A DNA stretch of 64,000 bases from Streptomyces roseoverticillatus (GTDB taxonomy: Bacteria; Actinomycetota; Actinomycetes; Streptomycetales; Streptomycetaceae), in contig NZ_JOFL01000013.1 of assembly GCF_000719265.1 (NCBI RefSeq), positions 62,001-126,000 on the forward strand, read 5' to 3'. The translations under genes were made by a program, and so were the position numbers. A model generated the notes under the pieces. It saw nothing but the letters and a program-made list of their open reading frames with translations, was not told where the DNA came from and ran no database searches. Shown here one piece after another: positions 8,971 through 18,879 of the stretch. How positions within the stretch are numbered: position 1 is the first letter of the stretch; each line of letters opens with the position of its first letter.

Positions 8971-9546
8971 GTGAACAAGAAGCTCGCGGCCGCACTGTCC
9001 GGCGGTACGGCGCTCCTGCTGGCGCTGACCGGCTGCAGCGGCGACGACGACCAGAGCAAGAAGAAGCTGGACGACTGGGCCAAGAAGGTCTGCGACCAGA
9101 TGCAGCCCCAGGTGAAGAAGATCCTGGACGCCAACAAGTCGATCGCGAGCGTCCAGACCGAGGAGGACTCCAAGAAGGTCCAGCAGACCGACTCCGCGGG
9201 CTTCCAGGTCAGCGTCGACGCGTACAAGGCGCTCGCCAACGCGGTGCAGGACGCGGGCGCTCCGCCGGTCAAGGACGGCGAGACCAGCCAGAAGAACGCC
9301 GTCAAGGCGCTCAACGACCTCTCCACGGCGTACGCGAACCTGAAGAAGCGGAGCGACGCCCTCGACACCGGCGACAAGAACAAGTTCGGCGAGGGGCTCA
9401 GGAGCATCGGCGGGGACATCGCCAAGCTCAGCGGCCAGAGCTCCGAGGCGCTCAAGAAGCTGCAGGAGGGCGACGTCGGCAAGGCCATGGCCAAGCAGCC
9501 GGGCTGCCAGAAGAACTCGCTCTCGCCGTCGCCGTCGAAGGGCTGA
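8971..9546 (+). CDS. small secreted lipoprotein
   Basis: 191 aa from GTG 8971, with GAAGGGA upstream; the frame is open to 8899 but that start lacks a signal sequence. The N-terminus is a lipoprotein signal: KK, a hydrophobic stretch and the lipobox LTGC at about residues 19-22. The mature part is highly charged, mostly helical, Lys/Asp/Gln-rich, with one Cys near each end (VCDQM and PGCQKN), which could form a disulphide. It ends in SPSPSKG. Function is not recognised. Confidence 0.75.
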   Translation: MNKKLAAALSGGTALLLALTGCSGDDDQSKKKLDDWAKKVCDQMQPQVKKILDANKSIASVQTEEDSKKVQQTDSAGFQVSVDAYKALANAVQDAGAPPVKDGETSQKNAVKALNDLSTAYANLKKRSDALDTGDKNKFGEGLRSIGGDIAKLSGQSSEALKKLQEGDVGKAMAKQPGCQKNSLSPSPSKG

Positions 9547-9685
9547 CCCCGGCGTCGCCGGACCCGGCGCCCGGCGCCGGCCGGGCCGGGCTCGCGGCGG
9601 GGCACGGCGCGGCCGCGGCCCCGGGGCGCGGCGCCGCACCCCGCCGCTTTCGGCGTTTGCCGGTGCCGCCCCCGACAATGGTCCC

Positions 9686-11212
9686 GTGAGTACGCTCCTT
9701 CCCGCCGCCGACCGCGCGCGCAGCTCCCGGCTGCGCGACGCCCTGCTCGCCGCCGCCTTCACCGCCGACGGCCTCCTCGACCTGCTGGGCGCCCCCGCCT
9801 ACGCCGCCCTCGCCCGCAGCGAGACCGTCCCGGCCCTGCGCGCCACCCGCGGCGACGGGCCGCTGGAGACGCTGGTCCGCCTCTTCCTGCTGCAGATGCC
9901 GGCCCCGTACGCGCGGGTCGCGGCCGCGCTGCCCGCCGACGACTGCCTCGCCGGGGGCTGGCTCGTCCGTGACGGGGACGCCGTCCGCGCCACCGTGGAC
10001 GTGCGCCCCTACGGCGGTCCCGACGGGCAGGACTGGTGGATCGTCTCCGACCTGGGCTGCGCCGTCGGCGGTGCCGGCGGCATCGCCGGGGGCGGGACCG
10101 GCCCCTCCGGGGTCGACCGCGCGCAGCTCGTCCTCGGCGTCGGCGGCGCCTCGACCACCCTCGCGGGCATCACCGTCCGCACGCCCGTCGCCAGCGCCCT
10201 CGACCTGGGCACGGGCTCCGGCATCCAGGCCCTGCACGCCACCCAGCACGCCACGCGCGTCACCGCCACCGACCTCAACCCGCGCGCCCTGCACATCGCG
10301 CGGCTCACGCTGGAGCTGTCCGGCGTCGCCGAGGCGGACCTGCGCGAGGGCTCGCTCTTCGAGCCCGTCGCCGGCGACACCTTCGACCTGATCGTCTCCA
10401 ACCCGCCGTTCGTCATCTCGCCCGGCGCCCGCCTGACCTACCGCGATGGCGGCATGGGCGGCGACGACCTGTGCCGCACCCTCGTCCAGCAGTCGGCCGA
10501 CCGGCTGAACGACGGCGGCTACTGCCAGCTGCTCGCCAACTGGCAGCACGTCGAGGGCGAGGACTGGCGCGAGCGGCTCTCCTCCTGGGTGCCGCGCGGC
10601 TGCGACGCCTGGATCGTCCAGCGCGAGGTGCAGGACGTCGCCCAGTACGCCGAGCTGTGGCTGCGCGACGCGGGCGACCACCGCGCCGACCCGGCCGAGT
10701 ACGCGGCCCGCTATGACGCGTGGCTGGACGAGTTCGAAGCCCGCAGGACCAAGGGCATCGGATTTGGCTGGATCACGCTGCGCAAGTCGGGCGCCGACCG
10801 GCCGTCCGTGGTCGCCGAGGAATGGCCGCACCCCGTCGAGCAGCCGCTCGGCCCCACCGTCCGCGACCACTTCGACCGGCAGGACTTCCTGCGCACGCAC
10901 GACGACGCCGCGCTGCTCGCCTCGCGCTTCGTCCTGGCCGGCGAGGTCGTGCAGGAGCAGGTCGGCCTCCCGGGCGCGGAGGACCCCGAGCACGTGGTGC
11001 TGCGCCAGAACCGCGGCATGCGGCGGGCCACCAAGGTGGACACCGTCGGCGCGGGCTTCGCGGGCGTGTGCGACGGCTCCCTCACCGCCGGCCGGATCCT
11101 CGACGCGATCGCCCAGCTGGTCGGCGAGGACCCGGTGCTGCTGCGGGACCGGACGCCGGAGGCGATCAGGATGCTCGTCGAACAGGGCTTCCTGACGCCG
11201 GCGGGGGAGTAG
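9686..11212 (+). CDS. class I SAM-dependent methyltransferase with N-terminal DUF7059-like domain
   Basis: 508 aa from GTG 9686. The first 150 residues are an all-helical domain typical of this actinobacterial family. A Rossmann methyltransferase follows: motif I SALDLGTGSGIQALHA (about 170-185), acidic loop ATDLNPRAL, and motif IV VSNPPFVISPG (about 238-248). The NPPF sequence is typical of N-methylation of Gln, Asn or adenine amino groups; HemK-like proteins share it. The remaining 250 residues form a large C-terminal domain. The substrate is unknown. It is separate from its neighbours, about 140 bases after the lipoprotein. Confidence 0.85.
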   Translation: MSTLLPAADRARSSRLRDALLAAAFTADGLLDLLGAPAYAALARSETVPALRATRGDGPLETLVRLFLLQMPAPYARVAAALPADDCLAGGWLVRDGDAVRATVDVRPYGGPDGQDWWIVSDLGCAVGGAGGIAGGGTGPSGVDRAQLVLGVGGASTTLAGITVRTPVASALDLGTGSGIQALHATQHATRVTATDLNPRALHIARLTLELSGVAEADLREGSLFEPVAGDTFDLIVSNPPFVISPGARLTYRDGGMGGDDLCRTLVQQSADRLNDGGYCQLLANWQHVEGEDWRERLSSWVPRGCDAWIVQREVQDVAQYAELWLRDAGDHRADPAEYAARYDAWLDEFEARRTKGIGFGWITLRKSGADRPSVVAEEWPHPVEQPLGPTVRDHFDRQDFLRTHDDAALLASRFVLAGEVVQEQVGLPGAEDPEHVVLRQNRGMRRATKVDTVGAGFAGVCDGSLTAGRILDAIAQLVGEDPVLLRDRTPEAIRMLVEQGFLTPAGE

Positions 11213-11259
11213 GCGGGAGCAGGCGGAGTAGGCCTACGGGCGGACGGAGGCGTCTGCGC

Positions 11260-11970
11260 TCACCGGGCTTCCACCACCGGGAAGCCCAGCGCGGCGACCT
11301 CCGCCGCCACGTCGGCGAACCCGGCCGAGGGGCTGAGCGCGGCGACGACGGGTGCGGTAAGGGGTTCGCCGGCCAGGACCGACGCCACCGCGGCGCGGTC
11401 CACGGCCCTCTCCAGGTGGTCCTCGGCGTCCGCCGCGTAGGCCTCAGCGCGGGCCTCGACGCTGCCGTCCGCCAGCAGCCCGAAGAGCCAGGCTCCGTCC
11501 GTCTCGTCCTTGCCGAACTTCACGGGGCCGCACTGCCACCCGTCCGCCCCGCCGACGTGCCAGGCGCACAGCGTGGCGTCGAAGAACCCCTCGAAGAGGA
11601 ACGCCTCCTCGGCCGGGTACGCGGCGAGCGCGGCGGGGAGCCCGCCGAGCAGCCCGGGCCAGTGGGCGCGCGGCTCCTCACGCCACGGTGTGGCGACGCA
11701 CTCGTGGTCGAAGCCGTACAGGAACGTGCCCTCCGGACCGAAGGCGATCGCGTAGAGGTCGCCCCCGGCGTTGTCCATCGAGGCCAGCGCCACGCCGTCA
11801 GCCCAGTGGGGGGCGAAGGCGTGGTCACGGTACTGCGGATAGTCCCGTTCGAGGATGATGTCCAGGACGGCCAGGGCCCGGCAGTGCGCCAGCAGCGCCG
11901 CCGGGTCCGGCAGCCTCGGTATGAGGTCGTGGACGGTCTCGATGTCGGCGGCGTGATCGTCGGCGGTCAT
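11260..11970 (-). CDS. hypothetical cytosolic protein
   Basis: 236 aa from ATG 11970; the frame extends upstream to 12054 but that part has non-family-like composition. The protein has no signal peptide or membrane segment and is acidic, with repeated aromatic motifs (SMDNAGGDLYAIAFGPEGTF, LYGFDHECVATPWRE, FLFEGFFDATLCAWHVGG). The pattern resembles SMI1/KNR4-like or similar immunity-type folds only loosely, and I do not claim membership. Convergent with the methyltransferase. Confidence 0.65.
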   Translation of the reverse strand: MTADDHAADIETVHDLIPRLPDPAALLAHCRALAVLDIILERDYPQYRDHAFAPHWADGVALASMDNAGGDLYAIAFGPEGTFLYGFDHECVATPWREEPRAHWPGLLGGLPAALAAYPAEEAFLFEGFFDATLCAWHVGGADGWQCGPVKFGKDETDGAWLFGLLADGSVEARAEAYAADAEDHLERAVDRAAVASVLAGEPLTAPVVAALSPSAGFADVAAEVAALGFPVVEAR

Positions 11971-12466
11971 GTGCTCATTGAAGTGCCCACCACTGACAAC
12001 GCCGCCTCGCTCACGTGACGGCCCCCACTCCACGCCCGCGTTTACGAACCGCAATTCCGGACATCGTTTTCAGGACAACCTGCTGCCCGCGGCCCGGCCG
12101 GACGCTTATGCGCCGGACGCGTCGGGCAGGGCCATGTCAAGGATCGTCCCGGGGTCCGGTGACTCTTTCGGGTCCAAGCCCGCACTCCCGCGGCGCGCGG
12201 CCCGCCGACCGCCCCTCCGTTGTCAGACCCTTGGCCAGGGCAGCCGGGGTCCGGCGAAGCGCGGCGCCGGGGGCGGAGTGGACGTAGCCTTCATTACGAC
12301 CCTAAGAGTGTGATGTTGGATACCGTGCTGGTTAGAACGTACATCGGGTTACCGTTCGAGTGGCGTTGCGGACTTTTTCCGTTTGACACGGGGGCGGGAT
12401 GTACCGTCACACTCCGCAGCGTCACCGCAGCGCCCACACCGAGTGCCGACCGGAAGAAGAGCGAAG
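11971..12466 (+). promoter_or_regulatory. 496-base intergenic region upstream of topA
   Basis: No gene is supported. The second half is AT-richer (12295-12400) and probably contains the topA promoter and supercoiling-responsive elements; a TTGACA at 12383 lacks a good -10 at 16-18 bases. The first half is the divergent upstream of the hypothetical gene. Confidence 0.4.
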
Positions 12467-15328
12467 TTGTCCCCGACCAGCGAGACCGCAAAGGGCGGCC
12501 GCCGACTCGTCATCGTCGAGTCGCCTGCCAAGGCGAAGACGATCAAGGGCTACCTCGGCCCCGGATACGTCGTCGAGGCGAGCGTCGGGCACATCCGTGA
12601 CCTGCCGAACGGGGCCGCCGAGGTCCCGGCGAAGTACAAGGGCGAGCCCTGGGCCCGTCTCGGCGTCAACGTCGATAAGGACTTCCAGCCGATCTACGTC
12701 GTGAACCACGACAAGAAGGACCAGGTCAAGAAGCTCAAGGAGCTGCTGGCCGAGTCCGACGAGCTCTTCCTCGCCACCGATGAGGACCGCGAGGGCGAGG
12801 CCATCGCCTGGCACCTGCAGGAAGTCCTCAAGCCCAAGGTCCCCGTCCGCCGGATGGTCTTCCACGAGATCACCAAGGACGCGATCCAGGCCGCCGTCGC
12901 CAGCCCGCGCGAGCTGAACAAGAAGCTCGTCGACGCCCAGGAGACCCGCCGCATCCTCGACCGCCTCTACGGCTACGAGGTCTCGCCGGTCCTGTGGAAG
13001 AAGGTCATGCCGCGGCTGTCGGCCGGCCGTGTGCAGTCGGTGGCCACCCGCCTCGTCGTCGAGCGGGAACGCGAGCGCATCGCCTTCCGCTCCGCCGAGT
13101 ACTGGGACCTCACCGGCATCTTCGACACGGGCCGCCCCGGCGACAACAGCGACCCGTCGACGCTGACCGCCCGCCTGGCCTCGGTCGACGGCAAGCGCGT
13201 CGCCCAGGGCCGCGACTTCGGGTCGACCGGCCGGCTGAAGGACTCCGCCCAGGTCCTCCACCTGGACGAGGCCAATGCCCGCGCCCTGGCCGCCGCCCTG
13301 GCGGACGCGTCGTTCGCCGTGCGCTCCGTCGAGTCCAAGCCGTACCGCCGCTCGCCGTACGCCCCGTTCCGTACGACCACGCTGCAGCAGGAGGCCTCGC
13401 GCAAGCTCGGCTTCGGCGCGAAGGCCACCATGCAGGTGGCCCAGAAGCTGTACGAGAACGGCTTCATCACCTACATGCGTACGGACTCCACGACGCTGTC
13501 GGACACGGCGGTGAACGCGGCCCGTGCGCAGGTCACGCAGCTCTACGGCGCCGACTACCTGCCGGAGAAGCCGCGCACGTACGCCGGCAAGGTCAAGAAC
13601 GCCCAGGAGGCGCACGAGGCGATCCGGCCTTCGGGTGATCGTTTCCGCACGCCCGCCGAGACCGGCCTGTCCGGCGACCAGTTCCGGCTCTACGAGCTGA
13701 TCTGGAAGCGGACCGTCGCCTCCCAGATGAAGGACGCGACGGGCAACTCCGTCACCGTCCGGATCGGCGGCCGGGCGAGCGACGGCCGGGACGCCGAGTT
13801 CAGCGCCTCCGGCAAGACCATCACCTTCCACGGCTTCATGAAGGCCTACGTGGAGGGCGCGGACGACCCGAACGCCGAGCTCGACGACCGCGAGCGCCGC
13901 CTGCCGCAGGTCACCGAGGGCGACCCGCTGGCCGCCCGGGAGATCACGGCCGACGGCCACGCCACCAAGCCCCCCGCCCGCTACACCGAGGCCTCGCTGG
14001 TCAAGGAGCTGGAGGAGCGGGAGATCGGCCGCCCGTCGACGTACGCGTCGATCATCGGCACCATCCTCGACCGCGGCTACGTCTTCAAGAAGGGCACGGC
14101 GCTCGTCCCGTCCTTCCTGAGCTTCGCCGTCGTCAACCTGCTGGAGAAGCACTTCGGCCGGCTCGTCGACTACGACTTCACCGCCTCCATGGAGGAGGAC
14201 CTCGACCGCATCGCCCGCGGCGAGGCCCAGGCCGTGCCGTGGCTGCGCCGCTTCTACTTCGGTTCCGCGGACGGCCCCGAGGGTTCTGCCGCCGACGCCG
14301 GCAACGGCGACGGCGACCACCTCGGCGGCCTCAAGGAGCTCGTCACCGACCTGGGCGCGATCGACGCCCGCGAGGTGTCCTCCTTCCCCGTCGGCGAGGG
14401 GATCGTGCTGCGCGTCGGCCGCTACGGCCCGTACGTGGAGCGCGGCGAGAAGGACGCCGAGGGCCACCAGCGCGCCGACGTCCCGACCGACCTGGCCCCG
14501 GACGAGCTGACCGTCGAGTACGCCGAGGAGCTGCTCGCCAAGCCGAGCGGCGACTTCGAGCTGGGCACCGACCCCGGCACCGGCCACCAGATCGTCGCCA
14601 AGGACGGCCGCTACGGCCCCTACGTCACCGAGATCCTCCCCGAGGGCACCCCGAAGACCGGCAAGAACGCGGTCAAGCCGCGCACGGCCTCGCTCTTCAA
14701 GTCCATGTCCCTCGACACGGTCACGCTGGAGGACGCGCTCAAGCTCATGGAGCTGCCGCGCATCGTCGGCAAGGACGCCGAGGGCACCGAGATCACCGCG
14801 CAGAACGGCCGCTACGGGCCGTATCTGAAGAAGGGCACCGACTCGCGCTCCCTGGAGACCGAGGAGCAGCTCTTCACGATCACGCTGGACGAGGCCCTCG
14901 CGATCTACGCCCAGCCCAAGCAGCGCGGGCGTGCCGCGGCCAAGCCGCCGCTGAAGGAGCTGGGCACCGACCCGGTCAGCGAGCGCCCCGTCGTGGTCAA
15001 GGACGGCCGCTTCGGCCCGTACGTGACGGACGGCGAGACCAACGCGACGCTGCGCCGTGACGACGACGTCGAGACGATCACGCCGGAGCGCGGCTACGAG
15101 CTCCTGGCGGAGAAGCGCGCCAAGGCCCCGGCGAAGAAGACCGCGAAGAAGGCCGTCGCCAAGAAGGCGCCGGCGAAGAAGACCGCCGCCAAGAAGACGG
15201 CGGCCAAGAAGACCGCGGCGAAGAAGACGACGACCGCGAAGAAGACCACGGCCGCCAAGAAGACGACCGCGGCGAAGAAGACGACGGCGAAGAAGGTGGC
15301 CGCGGCCGCCGAGGCCGCCGCCGAGTGA
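12467..15328 (+). CDS. topA: type IA DNA topoisomerase I
   Basis: 953 aa when started at TTG 12467 (SPTSETAKGGRRLVIVESPAK), preceded by GGAAGAAGAG; the frame extends to 12383 but the TTG start fits the family. The TOPRIM domain begins IVESPAKAKTIKGYLG. DEDREGEAIAW is present, and the catalytic Tyr lies in GFITYMRTDSTT (about residue 337). Three later GRYGPYV/GRFGPYV-type repeats form the C-terminal DNA-binding region. The final 70 residues are a Lys/Ala tail (AKKTAAKK units) typical of actinobacterial TopA and needed for processivity. The enzyme relaxes negative supercoils and is essential. A strong hairpin follows directly. Confidence 0.97.
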   Translation: MSPTSETAKGGRRLVIVESPAKAKTIKGYLGPGYVVEASVGHIRDLPNGAAEVPAKYKGEPWARLGVNVDKDFQPIYVVNHDKKDQVKKLKELLAESDELFLATDEDREGEAIAWHLQEVLKPKVPVRRMVFHEITKDAIQAAVASPRELNKKLVDAQETRRILDRLYGYEVSPVLWKKVMPRLSAGRVQSVATRLVVERERERIAFRSAEYWDLTGIFDTGRPGDNSDPSTLTARLASVDGKRVAQGRDFGSTGRLKDSAQVLHLDEANARALAAALADASFAVRSVESKPYRRSPYAPFRTTTLQQEASRKLGFGAKATMQVAQKLYENGFITYMRTDSTTLSDTAVNAARAQVTQLYGADYLPEKPRTYAGKVKNAQEAHEAIRPSGDRFRTPAETGLSGDQFRLYELIWKRTVASQMKDATGNSVTVRIGGRASDGRDAEFSASGKTITFHGFMKAYVEGADDPNAELDDRERRLPQVTEGDPLAAREITADGHATKPPARYTEASLVKELEEREIGRPSTYASIIGTILDRGYVFKKGTALVPSFLSFAVVNLLEKHFGRLVDYDFTASMEEDLDRIARGEAQAVPWLRRFYFGSADGPEGSAADAGNGDGDHLGGLKELVTDLGAIDAREVSSFPVGEGIVLRVGRYGPYVERGEKDAEGHQRADVPTDLAPDELTVEYAEELLAKPSGDFELGTDPGTGHQIVAKDGRYGPYVTEILPEGTPKTGKNAVKPRTASLFKSMSLDTVTLEDALKLMELPRIVGKDAEGTEITAQNGRYGPYLKKGTDSRSLETEEQLFTITLDEALAIYAQPKQRGRAAAKPPLKELGTDPVSERPVVVKDGRFGPYVTDGETNATLRRDDDVETITPERGYELLAEKRAKAPAKKTAKKAVAKKAPAKKTAAKKTAAKKTAAKKTTTAKKTTAAKKTTAAKKTTAKKVAAAAEAAAE

Positions 15329-15332
15329 CCTG

Positions 15333-15368
15333 CCCGCCTCCCCCCGGCACGCGCCGGGGGGAGGCGGG
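15333..15368 (+). terminator. perfect GC-rich hairpin after topA
   Basis: A 16-bp perfect stem (CCCGCCTCCCCCCGGC at 15333-15348 with its complement at 15353-15368) and an ACGC loop, starting 5 bases after the topA stop. There is no T-tract, as is common in Streptomyces terminators. Confidence 0.8.
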
Positions 15369-15462
15369 GCCGGTTCCGTCAGCCCCCGTGGGGCATCCAT
15401 TCGTTCGGGCGTACGTTCGGGCAAAAAGGCGGAAGCCCTGCGCAGCCGGATAGGCTGGCAGG

Positions 15463-18400
15463 ATGACGCGAGCCGAGCAGCCAACCGTGGTGACCTCCAC
15501 CTCCGGCGCCCTAGCCGCGGACTCCCGCGAGCGTGCCGTCCGGTCCCTGCTGCGTTTCCCCCCGCTGCGGCGGCTGTGGAACGCCCAGTTCGCCGGCGGT
15601 GTCGGAGACTCCCTCGCCCTCCTCGTGCTCCTGCTGCTGTCGCTGCAGGCCGCCGTCGCGGAGGGCTCCTTCGGCGGTGGCTACCGGGGCGCGGCCCTCG
15701 CCGTCGCCGCGGTTCTCGCGGCCCGGCTGCTGGCGACCCTCCTCTTCGGCGCGGTCCTGCTCGGGCCGCTCTCCTCGCTCATCGCCCCGGCCGGTCCCCT
15801 CGACCGCCGGTGGACCATGATCGGCGCGGACGGCGTCCGGGCCGCCCTGCTGGTCGTCGCGCCCCTGTGGCTCGGCTGGACGGGCAGCCGTGCGCCCGCC
15901 TTCCTGCTGATCACGGCCTTCGTGGTCGGCGTCGCCGAGCGCGTGTGGACCGTCGTCAAGGACGGCGCGGCCCCCGCGCTCCTGCCCGCGCCCGCCGTGG
16001 AGGGCTCCGCCGTACGGCCGCTGCCCGATCACTACGACGCGCTGCGGCGCCTCTCGCTGCGGACGAGCTTCGTGTCGCTGCCCTTCGCCGCGGCCGCGTT
16101 CCTCGCCGTCACGCTGATCGGCAATCTGCTCGGGGCCGGCATCGACTGGTTCCACCAGCACCAGGCGGCCCTCGGATCATTCCTCGCGGCCGCGCTGTTC
16201 ACCGGATCGGCCACCATCCTCTGGTTCCTGGAGCTGCCCGGCGCGAAGGGGCCCCGCGTGCGCTCCCCGCTGGAGGGCCTGCGCCGGCCCCGCAGCGCCG
16301 AGGGCCCCGACACCGGCCGCACGGGCGCCATCCCGGTGCTCGTCCTGGCCTGCGCCGCCGTCGCCGGGGCGATCGCCGCGGCCGTCGGCGTCGCCGCCCT
16401 GCAGGCCGTCGACCTCGGCGGCGGGCCCGTGGCCTTCGGGCTGCTCGTGCTCGCGCTCAGCGGCGGCCCCGTCATCGGCATCCGCAGCGCCGTCAAGGTG
16501 CTCCCCGGCTTCTCCCGGCGCCGGCTCCTCGCGCTGGCCATCGCGCTGACCGGCCTGGCGCTGCTCGCCGCCGGCCTCGTGCCCGACCCCACGACGGTGC
16601 TCCTGCTCGTGCTGCTCGCCGGCGTCTGCGCGGGCATCGCCGCCAACACCGGCCACTCCCTCCTGGACCAGGAGACGGAGGAGGCCCGCCGGCCCCGCAC
16701 GACCGACCACCTGCACGCCGTCGTGCGCGTCACCGCGGCCCTGGGCGCCGTCGCCGCACCGCTGCTCGCCGCAGGCATCGGGCCGCACCGGCTGGAGAGC
16801 GGCGGCTTCGTCTTCGCGCACGGCGGCGCGGCCTTCACGCTGATGCTCGTCGGCGCGCTGCTGCTCCCCGTGGGCGCCATCGTGCTCGGCAAGACCGACG
16901 ACCGCCACGGAGTACCGTTCCGGCGCGACCTGATGGACGTGCTGCGCGGCGGCGACCCCGAGCAGGCGCCCGCCGCCACGGGCTTCTTCATCGCCTTCGA
17001 GGGCGGCGACGGCGCCGGCAAGTCCACCCAGGTGCGGGCCGTCGCGGAGTGGATCCGCTCCAAGGGCCACGAGGTCGTGGTCACCCGCGAGCCCGGCGCC
17101 ACGCCGATCGGGCAGCGGCTGCGCGCGATCCTGCTGGACGTCTCCTCGGCCGGCCTCTCGGACCGCGCCGAAGCGCTGCTCTACGCGGCCGACCGCGCCG
17201 AGCACGTCGACTCCGTCGTCCAGCCCGCCCTCGCACGCGGCGCCGTCGTCATCTCCGACCGCTACATCGACTCGTCCGTCGCCTACCAGGGCGCCGGGCG
17301 CGACCTCTCGCCGACCGAGATCGCCCGCATCAACCGGTGGGCCACGGGCGGGCTCGTCCCCCACCTGACCGTGCTGCTCGACGTCTCCCCGGAGACTGCG
17401 CGAGAACGTTTCACCGAGGCGCCCGACCGGCTCGAGTCCGAGCCCATGGAGTTCCACGACCGCGTCCGCACCGGGTTCCTCACCCTGGCCTCCGCCGACC
17501 CCTCGCGCTACCTCGTCGTGGACGCCGGGCAGGCGCCCGAGGACATCACCACCGTCGTACGCCACCGCCTCGACCAGGCCCTGCCGCTCTCCGCGACCGA
17601 GATCGAGGCCCGCGAGCAGGCCCGCAAGGCCGCCGAGGAGGAGGCCCGCCGCAAGGCCGAGGAAGAGGCCGCGCGCAAGGCGGAGGAGGCGCGGCTGGAG
17701 CGCGAGCGCCAGGAGCAGCTCGCCAAGCTCCGGGCCGAGGAGGAGGAGCGCAAGCGGCGCGAGGCCGAGGAGGCCCGCATCCGCGAGGAGGCGCGTCTCG
17801 CCGAGGAGGCCCGCCGGCAGGCGGAGGAGGAGCGCAAGCGTCGCGAGGCGGAGGAGCGGACCCGCGCCGCCGAGCAGGAGCGGCTCCGCAAGCAGGCCGA
17901 GGAAGAGGCCCGGCTGCGGGCCGAGGCGGAGGAGCGCCGCCTGGAGAAGCAGCGCAAGGCGGAGGAGGCGCTGCTGAAGGCGGAGCAGGCGCGGGTGGCG
18001 GCGGAGGCCGCGGCTGCGGCTGCCGCTTCGGCTGCGCCGGGCTCCTCCGGTGCGGGTGCGGGTGCGGCGGCGGAAGCCGCTTCCGAGGCGCCGACGGTCG
18101 AGCGGCCTTCGCTCCGTAAGGAGCAGCAGGAGACCGCCCGGGAGGAGCGGCAGACCGCGGTGCCGGCGGGGAGCTCCGATGAGACGCAGACGGTGCAGAC
18201 GCCGTCCGTCCACCGGCCGGACCCGCGGAACATGGACCTCACCACCGGGATCAGCCCCGACACGACGCCCACGGTGGAGCGGCCTCGTGTCGACGCGCGG
18301 GCGTCGGACGAGACGGAGGTGCTGCCGCCGCTGTGGCCCGTGTCGCCTCCTCCTGCTGCCCCGCAGCGGGTGACGTGGGGTGTGGATCGGCCGTCGGAGC

Positions 18401-18879
18401 CCGATCAGGAGCCGTCGTCCCCGGAGACGTCGCAGAAGCCGTCGCGGGAGTCCGAGGAGACGGCCGTCCTGCCGCAGCCGCCGGTTGCGGATGCGGACAC
18501 CGCTGTGACGGAGGTTCTTCCTCCGGTGCCTCCCGTACGACCGGAGGAGCGTTCCGAAGACCCCGCGGACCGGGTGCCCGACTGGCTGTTCCGGCCGGAG
18601 GAGCGGACGGACGCTGCCGCGGGCGCGGGCGCGGGCGCGGACGCCGAGCGCACGCGGGAGATGCCGCGGGTGACCGACGAGGACGCGCAGGGCGGCGCGG
18701 CGAAGGGCCGTCGCCGTCCCGGCTGGGCGGAGGAGACCTCCGGCCCGGGCGGCTCGGAGGACGACCGCCCGACCCTGGCGGACGAACTCCTCGGCCCGCG
18801 AACGAAGCCGGGTGGCCGCAAGGACGGCAACGACGGCCGTAAAGGCGGCCGTGGGGGCGACCGCGGCCGCGGTCGCTGA
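15463..18879 (+). CDS. tmk: MFS-like membrane domain fused to thymidylate kinase with long charged tail
   Basis: 1138 aa from ATG 15463. Residues about 25-490 are an MFS-type membrane domain with roughly 10-12 helices. Residues about 507-705 are a complete dTMP kinase: P-loop FEGGDGAGKSTQ, SDRYIDSSVAYQG and RERFTEAPDRLESEP; it makes dTDP from dTMP. Residues about 710-860 are an uninterrupted Glu/Arg/Ala coiled-coil. The last 270 residues are disordered with repeated TPTVERP/TPSVHRP and TEVLPP/TAVLPQPP units and an RGGDRGRGR end. Stand-alone Tmk is about 210 aa, so this is a large fusion, which I recall as characteristic of Streptomyces. It precedes holB as in many genomes. Confidence 0.93.
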   Translation: MTRAEQPTVVTSTSGALAADSRERAVRSLLRFPPLRRLWNAQFAGGVGDSLALLVLLLLSLQAAVAEGSFGGGYRGAALAVAAVLAARLLATLLFGAVLLGPLSSLIAPAGPLDRRWTMIGADGVRAALLVVAPLWLGWTGSRAPAFLLITAFVVGVAERVWTVVKDGAAPALLPAPAVEGSAVRPLPDHYDALRRLSLRTSFVSLPFAAAAFLAVTLIGNLLGAGIDWFHQHQAALGSFLAAALFTGSATILWFLELPGAKGPRVRSPLEGLRRPRSAEGPDTGRTGAIPVLVLACAAVAGAIAAAVGVAALQAVDLGGGPVAFGLLVLALSGGPVIGIRSAVKVLPGFSRRRLLALAIALTGLALLAAGLVPDPTTVLLLVLLAGVCAGIAANTGHSLLDQETEEARRPRTTDHLHAVVRVTAALGAVAAPLLAAGIGPHRLESGGFVFAHGGAAFTLMLVGALLLPVGAIVLGKTDDRHGVPFRRDLMDVLRGGDPEQAPAATGFFIAFEGGDGAGKSTQVRAVAEWIRSKGHEVVVTREPGATPIGQRLRAILLDVSSAGLSDRAEALLYAADRAEHVDSVVQPALARGAVVISDRYIDSSVAYQGAGRDLSPTEIARINRWATGGLVPHLTVLLDVSPETARERFTEAPDRLESEPMEFHDRVRTGFLTLASADPSRYLVVDAGQAPEDITTVVRHRLDQALPLSATEIEAREQARKAAEEEARRKAEEEAARKAEEARLERERQEQLAKLRAEEEERKRREAEEARIREEARLAEEARRQAEEERKRREAEERTRAAEQERLRKQAEEEARLRAEAEERRLEKQRKAEEALLKAEQARVAAEAAAAAAASAAPGSSGAGAGAAAEAASEAPTVERPSLRKEQQETAREERQTAVPAGSSDETQTVQTPSVHRPDPRNMDLTTGISPDTTPTVERPRVDARASDETEVLPPLWPVSPPPAAPQRVTWGVDRPSEPDQEPSSPETSQKPSRESEETAVLPQPPVADADTAVTEVLPPVPPVRPEERSEDPADRVPDWLFRPEERTDAAAGAGAGADAERTREMPRVTDEDAQGGAAKGRRRPGWAEETSGPGGSEDDRPTLADELLGPRTKPGGRKDGNDGRKGGRGGDRGRGR

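Noticed and set aside
12383..12411. TTGACA as -35 of a topA promoter
   Set aside because: No acceptable -10 at 16-18 bases; only TCACAC or GTCACA is present.
12422..15484. 1020-aa minus-strand frame opposite topA
   Set aside because: Antisense shadow produced by high GC at third positions; no start site or family match.
15057..18119. 1020-aa plus-strand frame overlapping the tmk fusion
   Set aside because: Arg/Pro-rich alternate frame of topA and tmk coding DNA; not a gene.
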